A stretch of DNA of 64,000 nt from Acephala macrosclerotiorum (Eukaryota > Ascomycota > Leotiomycetes > Helotiales > Mollisiaceae). Shown piece after piece: positions 59,952 to 64,000 of this stretch. The notes beneath the pieces are model-generated. The model did not search any database. It was given only the letters and a program-made list of their open reading frames with translations, and had not been told where the DNA came from. The position numbers were made by a program, and so were the translations under genes. Location of the stretch: positions 124,001-188,000 of the forward strand of contig MU119246.1 in the NCBI GenBank assembly GCA_014904845.1, in the 5' to 3' direction. Position 1 is the first letter of the stretch. Each line of letters opens with the position of its first letter.

Positions 59952-61689
59952 ATGGAGGGGCTCTCAAGGCTCTTCCGAAATTTGCAAGATGCGTTCGCCA
60001 TGTATTCTTACCAGATTGTGCCGACTACCTCCACTCCCTCCGATGATCCTGCGAGCACCTTGGTCGGCGACGAAGAGCTTCCTTTCGCCAAATACAAGGA
60101 CGATCTTTCAGCCTCGCTTTCCCTTCCATTAGGAATTTCCTTCCTGAATTTCGAAACTCCTGTGCCTCGATCACTCTACCTTATCTCGACCTCATCCCTC
60201 AAAACCTGTCTCCAGTTCCTCATCCCCTCCTTCACCAACTCCGTCTGGAAGGAAGCCCACCCAAAACCTACAAAAATATCACCAACTGCCTACCTCAACG
60301 GCGTCCGTGGCCTTGCCGCCTTCTTCGTCTGGAACCGCCACTTCCTCAACGACTACTACCGTGGCGAACCCAATTGGGGCTACCTGTCCCGTCCCCAAGA
60401 CGTATGGGTCGCACAGCTCCTCATCGTTCGCCTCATCTACGCCGGGAGTTTTATGATCACGATCTTTTTCGTTTTATCTAGTTTTGTACTTTCGTATAAA
60501 CCGTTACGATATGTTAGAGCGGGAGAATATGAGAAGCTGGTTAAGAGTCTTAGTTCGAGTGTCTTTAGGAGGGGGTTGAGACTGTTTTTGCCGGTTGTGC
60601 CGCCGTTGATTTTTGCAGCGTTGTGTGTGCATTGTGGGTTGTATAGTGTGGAGCAGCATCCGATGGAGTGGACGTTTTTGGTGATTTGGGGGAGGCAATT
60701 AAGCAACTCGACAAGCTGCTCAACTTCACGAATCTGGATGATTTCAGTCCGCTATTTATACCTACTTTGTGTAAGTCTTCCTAGTTGCTCCGTCCTCCAT
60801 CTTCCAGTTGATATGTACTGACTTCTCACAGGGACCCTACCCCATGAATTCCGAGGCTCAATAACAGTCTTCGTCTGCTTACTAGGCCTTGCCCGCGTAG
60901 GACCCTCTTTCAGGATCGCAACCCTAGCTTCTATCTGTCTTTACACCCTATACCACAACTCATGGCAGACTTTCCTTTTCGTTGCCGGCATCATCTTGGC
61001 AAAGATGAGACTTATCAGAAAGGAGTCAGCAGCCAACATGGGGGATAAAGCACGAGGACAAGGCCCATTTTTTCTCGCAGAGGGTTGTTAGTAAGTTTTG
61101 TTTTAAGCGTTATCCATTACTTCTCGTCTCGAGCAAGTTTATGCCGAGGATGTCGATGAACACCTGGAGCTGACAGGAAATAACAATCTTCTGGACAACA
61201 ACTCTCGTCATTGGCCTAATAATTGGTTCCGTCCCCGACGCAGGCGCCGGTACAGCACTATTCTGTAAGCCTCCCTCCCTCTCTTCCCCTCTAACTCCTC
61301 TATCCTAGCCCTGCAAATCCTGAAAATTCAATACTGACCACTTCTCCTCCAGTCGCACCCCTAACGCAATTGACACCTCCCTCCTACAGCGCCGACATGC
61401 CACAAGTATTCTTCTGGTCTTCCATATCTTCCATCCTCATCTTGTTATCACTCGAAAATCATGCACCTTTACAATGGTTATTCGTAGGGTTCTAACATAG
61501 GACGATTGGAAGACCTTTGACGGTGTTCTTGATTGAGACGATTGGAAATAAGGTTGTGGGATTTGTAACAAGTGGGGTATTTTAACGCCGATTTTGGTGG
61601 TGGTTAGTGATATACAATGGCGATTGGTGGATGAGGGGACGTTGAGGGTTACGAGGTGGGGATTTGAGAAAGTGTCAAAAGGGGGGTGA
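59952..61689 (+). pseudogene. Acyltransferase-3 pseudogene, paralogue of the gene at 55351
   Basis: The first frame (59952..60771) reads a family-3 N-terminus: AYLNGVRGLAAFFVWNRHFL, FFVLSSFVLSYKPLRYVRAG and FRRGLRLFLPVVPPLIFAAL. At a run of five G (60688-60692) the frame slips by one base; the continuation EAIKQLDKLLNFTNLDDFSP splices to TLPHEFRGSITVFVCLLGLA (exon from 60833). Further breaks: the 61091-61176 intron joins out of frame, TAA at 61493-61495 interrupts after LQWLFVGF, and one more base slip precedes ILTPILVVVSDIQWRLVDEG. The stretch equivalent to GKISFALYLLHG is missing, so part of the last catalytic helix is lost. The end is taken at TGA 61689. It is too damaged to encode an enzyme. 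Confidence 0.75.
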
Positions 61690-61804
61690 CGACGCTCAAA
61701 GGAGGGTGAGGGGTTTGTGTGTAATAGTTTCATGTCTGTAACTGAAGATGGATGTTGAAGCAGAATTACAAATTGTCGTATATCATAAATACATACATAC
61801 CAAG

Positions 61805-63985
61805 CTAACTATGGACTATGTCCTCAAGAACGAAATCCCCCCAACATCCGGACAGCTCAAGCATACCCAAACCCTCCCCATGAACCCAAATCGCTTGGGC
61901 TCCCGTTCCTTTATGAACACCCCGCTCATCGCTCACGTTACACGCCGCATTCCTCGTACTCTGCACCATACCTCCCGGTCCACAAACAACAATCGCCATC
62001 TCCCCCCTCGCCTGCTCTGCCTCTTCATTGATTATCTTCTCGATATCTGGTCTCCCTGGGAAATTCCCGATCCGAGGCTCACGAGAGGCGGGCTTCGAGT
62101 ATGAAACTACGGCATCGTTATAAGCTTTCTCAACTGAGATAATAGAGCTCGCATCCGAGTCGAAAGTTTGTAATGCCGGTCGTCGAAGAGTGGTGGGGAG
62201 AGTGGGTGGAGGGTTAGTAGCGCAGGTACAAGGCACAGGAGGAACCTGGTTATTCGCCGCTGCAAGCTTGCAATAACATAACTCCCTCTCTATCACCAAC
62301 TCTCTCTCCCTTTCCCTTTCTGGGAATTTATCATCTCTAGAACTCAATATTCTCAAAGCGTTTTCTCGCATATGTATGATCTGTTCTGTAGATACGGAAG
62401 AAGGTAGTGATGAGGATTTGAAAGAGGCGGAAGAGGTAGAGGTGATGTAAATTGATACAGAGAGCTCGATATTTAAACCTCGACGTTGGAGATCTCGAAC
62501 AGTGAGGAGTGCGTTTTCTAGTTGTGCCGTGAACCAAGATGTCCAGTCGCTGTTTTTGAGGATCCAGAGGAAGTGGATTCTCCTTGTCACAGCCGCATTT
62601 GTCGGAGGCTCTAAACCAAGTTTTGATCTAAGTGTAGTTGGGCCGGGTGTGCTGGAGGAGGATGAAGACCATGTTTGGACGAGGTCGCGGAGCAGAGGGA
62701 CGGTGAACGTAGCGCCTGTGGAACCGGCGATGAAGAGTATGGTGTCGAATTGGCGGAGGGGTCTGATGCGGGAGTAGGGGCCGTCAATTAGGACGGTTCG
62801 GGTCTCGAGGTGTTCTTCGTTGATAGATAATGTTGAGGAGTAGGAGGGGAGGATTGGGGAGACTTTGTCAGCGTATTTGAAGAATGATTTTGTGGCGCCT
62901 TTCTTGGCTCGGATGATGAATTCCATGGTGTTGTCGGTGGGGAGAGACGTGATTGTGAATGGATGCGAGGTGAAGGGGGCGAGAACGGGGACGGAGATGA
63001 AGACGTGTTGGCCTGGCGTCCAGGAGATGGGTGGGTGGGCGATACTGATGCGTGTGTGGGTATCGTCGAGGAGTGTGAAGATTGCTTTGCATGCTAAGAT
63101 CCCTGGTTTCTTGTGGAAGAGAGAAATGTTGTTGTAGAGAACATAGAGGAGGCGGACAAGTCGATCGAAGGCCCATATCGCAAGAGGAATGATAATCCAG
63201 ATTCTGATCTCGGTCGGGACATGCATCCAGAGAACTGTCATGAACGCGAGCCAGGAGACGATGTGTTGTGCGACGAAGGCCTCATATGAGAGGCCCCGGA
63301 TAGGCGCCGCTGATGAGAGAACGACCCAGAGCAAGATTACGCCGGCGATAAGACCCTTCTGAGTGAGAGGGTCTTCCTTGAGTTTAGTTTCGACATAATC
63401 GTACTTGAGCCATTCTTCAAACCAGAAGAACATGTGAAGCAAGACCGAAAACAAGAGAGAACGAGCTACCCATCGATGAAGCCAAGTCAGGCGCTCATAG
63501 CCAACTCCTGTGATGAAACCGATGATATTGCGCTTTCCGGCGAGGAGAATGATCAATGGCATTTGGCAGATGGCGATGAATCCAGCTCGGTAGCCAAGGT
63601 CTTCCCACTGAAGTAAGTCGTTGGGGTTGAGAGCATAGAATGTGCAGACAACTACGAGGACCAGATATCCAACCAACAAAGTAAGCGGCCCGGAGGTAGG
63701 TAGGTAAAGTCGTCTCCCTCGAAGGGAGATTGGTATGGAGTAGTTGCTGTATTCTCGAATTATCGCTGAAACTGTTGCTTGAGACTTGGGAAGCAGGGAC
63801 TTGGGCTTCGCGGCAGCCGGACTCGACTTCGACGACGCAATCCGTTGATAGCAGAGGGCCTTGTTGATTATGTTTGCCACAGCAGCCAGAACAATACTCG
63901 ATCCGACAAAAGCCCAAAATACGCCGTGCATATCGAAGAGACTTGGGACGTGAACGCCCATCGACATGCCCGCCATCGCTGCCAT
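61805..63985 (-). CDS. Ferric reductase (FRE family), start near window edge
   Basis: Transmembrane flavocytochrome that reduces Fe3+ (or Cu2+) outside the cell using NADPH. The visible frame has 726 residues. Order: an N-terminal helix (HGVFWAFVGSSIVLAAVANI), the ferric-reductase core with the bis-heme His pairs (LHRWVARSLLFSVLLH and QHIVSWLAFMTVLWMH), the FAD site HPFTITS, the NAD site GSTGATFTVPLL and CGPGGM near the end. A low-complexity insert rich in Ser, Glu and Arg (ERERERELVIERE) lies inside the NAD-binding half. No signal peptide is visible, and the frame stays open upstream to the window edge, so the true start may lie outside. Paralogues commonly respond to iron starvation, but no such regulator site can be judged here. 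Confidence 0.9.
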   Translation of the reverse strand: MAAMAGMSMGVHVPSLFDMHGVFWAFVGSSIVLAAVANIINKALCYQRIASSKSSPAAAKPKSLLPKSQATVSAIIREYSNYSIPISLRGRRLYLPTSGPLTLLVGYLVLVVVCTFYALNPNDLLQWEDLGYRAGFIAICQMPLIILLAGKRNIIGFITGVGYERLTWLHRWVARSLLFSVLLHMFFWFEEWLKYDYVETKLKEDPLTQKGLIAGVILLWVVLSSAAPIRGLSYEAFVAQHIVSWLAFMTVLWMHVPTEIRIWIIIPLAIWAFDRLVRLLYVLYNNISLFHKKPGILACKAIFTLLDDTHTRISIAHPPISWTPGQHVFISVPVLAPFTSHPFTITSLPTDNTMEFIIRAKKGATKSFFKYADKVSPILPSYSSTLSINEEHLETRTVLIDGPYSRIRPLRQFDTILFIAGSTGATFTVPLLRDLVQTWSSSSSSTPGPTTLRSKLGLEPPTNAAVTRRIHFLWILKNSDWTSWFTAQLENALLTVRDLQRRGLNIELSVSIYITSTSSASFKSSSLPSSVSTEQIIHMRENALRILSSRDDKFPERERERELVIERELCYCKLAAANNQVPPVPCTCATNPPPTLPTTLRRPALQTFDSDASSIISVEKAYNDAVVSYSKPASREPRIGNFPGRPDIEKIINEEAEQARGEMAIVVCGPGGMVQSTRNAACNVSDERGVHKGTGAQAIWVHGEGLGMLELSGCWGDFVLEDIVHS

Positions 63986-64000
63986 GCAGCCAGCAGTATG

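Noticed and set aside
59887..60132. 98-codon frame through the CATT repeat
   Set aside because: Its repeat-derived His/Ser/Phe/Ile string is an artefact of the microsatellite.
1..64000. tRNA genes, transposons, CRISPR arrays, secondary-metabolite backbone genes
   Set aside because: I looked for tRNA T-arm patterns, transposase or reverse-transcriptase motifs, regular direct repeats and PKS/NRPS motifs and found none.

Overview
This window is nuclear DNA from a filamentous ascomycete (Pezizomycotina). The evidence is the gene content (exomer Chs5, WASP/Las17, Dnf-type flippase, YAT-like permeases, fungal-only F-box-like and CorA-like families, a kelch membrane protein) and the many small introns, mostly 43-86 nt, with GT-AG borders and CTAAC/CTGAC-like branch sites. 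The general look of the proteins suggests a Leotiomycete (Helotiales), but that is an impression, not a proof. I see no tRNA, rRNA, CRISPR array or transposon. About 27 protein loci are present on both strands.

Left third (1-24.7 kb), mostly housekeeping: a NIPA-like Mg2+ transporter running off the left edge (-), V-ATPase subunit E (+), a probable Nse6/CANIN-type Smc5/6 factor (-), a P4-ATPase phospholipid flippase of the Dnf1/DnfA type (+), the Sen1 RNA/DNA helicase (+), a large disordered coiled-coil protein (+) and a tiny lipid-anchored peptide of 64 residues (-).

Middle accessory block (24.7-40.9 kb): a frame-broken DUF7730/F-box-like gene and an F-box-like gene in divergent orientation, a large protein kinase with a propeller-like C-terminus (one base out of frame at its first intron, preceded by a spliced 80-codon open frame), a CorA-like GMN transporter only 9 bp away tail to tail, a doubtful small gene, an amino-acid permease with a very long tail, and a short-chain dehydrogenase.

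Right housekeeping block (41.4-54.5 kb): Chs5 (-), an unknown protein (-), eIF1A (+), Las17/WASP (-), a small conserved protein (-), Rad1/XPF (+), a nucleotide-sugar transporter (+) and a GT92-like glycosyltransferase (-).

Decaying end (55-62 kb) and right edge: an intact acyltransferase-3 gene (+), a kelch-repeat membrane-protein pseudogene (-) with several in-frame stops, a second acyltransferase that is a pseudogene (+), and a ferric reductase (-) reaching the right edge.

Functional themes are membrane trafficking and cell-wall delivery (flippase, Chs5, Las17, V-ATPase, sugar-nucleotide transport), genome maintenance (Sen1, Rad1, Nse6-like) and metal transport (NIPA, CorA-like, Fre). No single operon-like pathway is evident. 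The most unusual stretch is 24.7-36.5 kb, with the kinase/CorA pair, frame breaks and small open frames, followed by the decaying kelch/acyltransferase segment. Exon borders were deduced by eye from splice signals and reading frame and were not checked against RNA.
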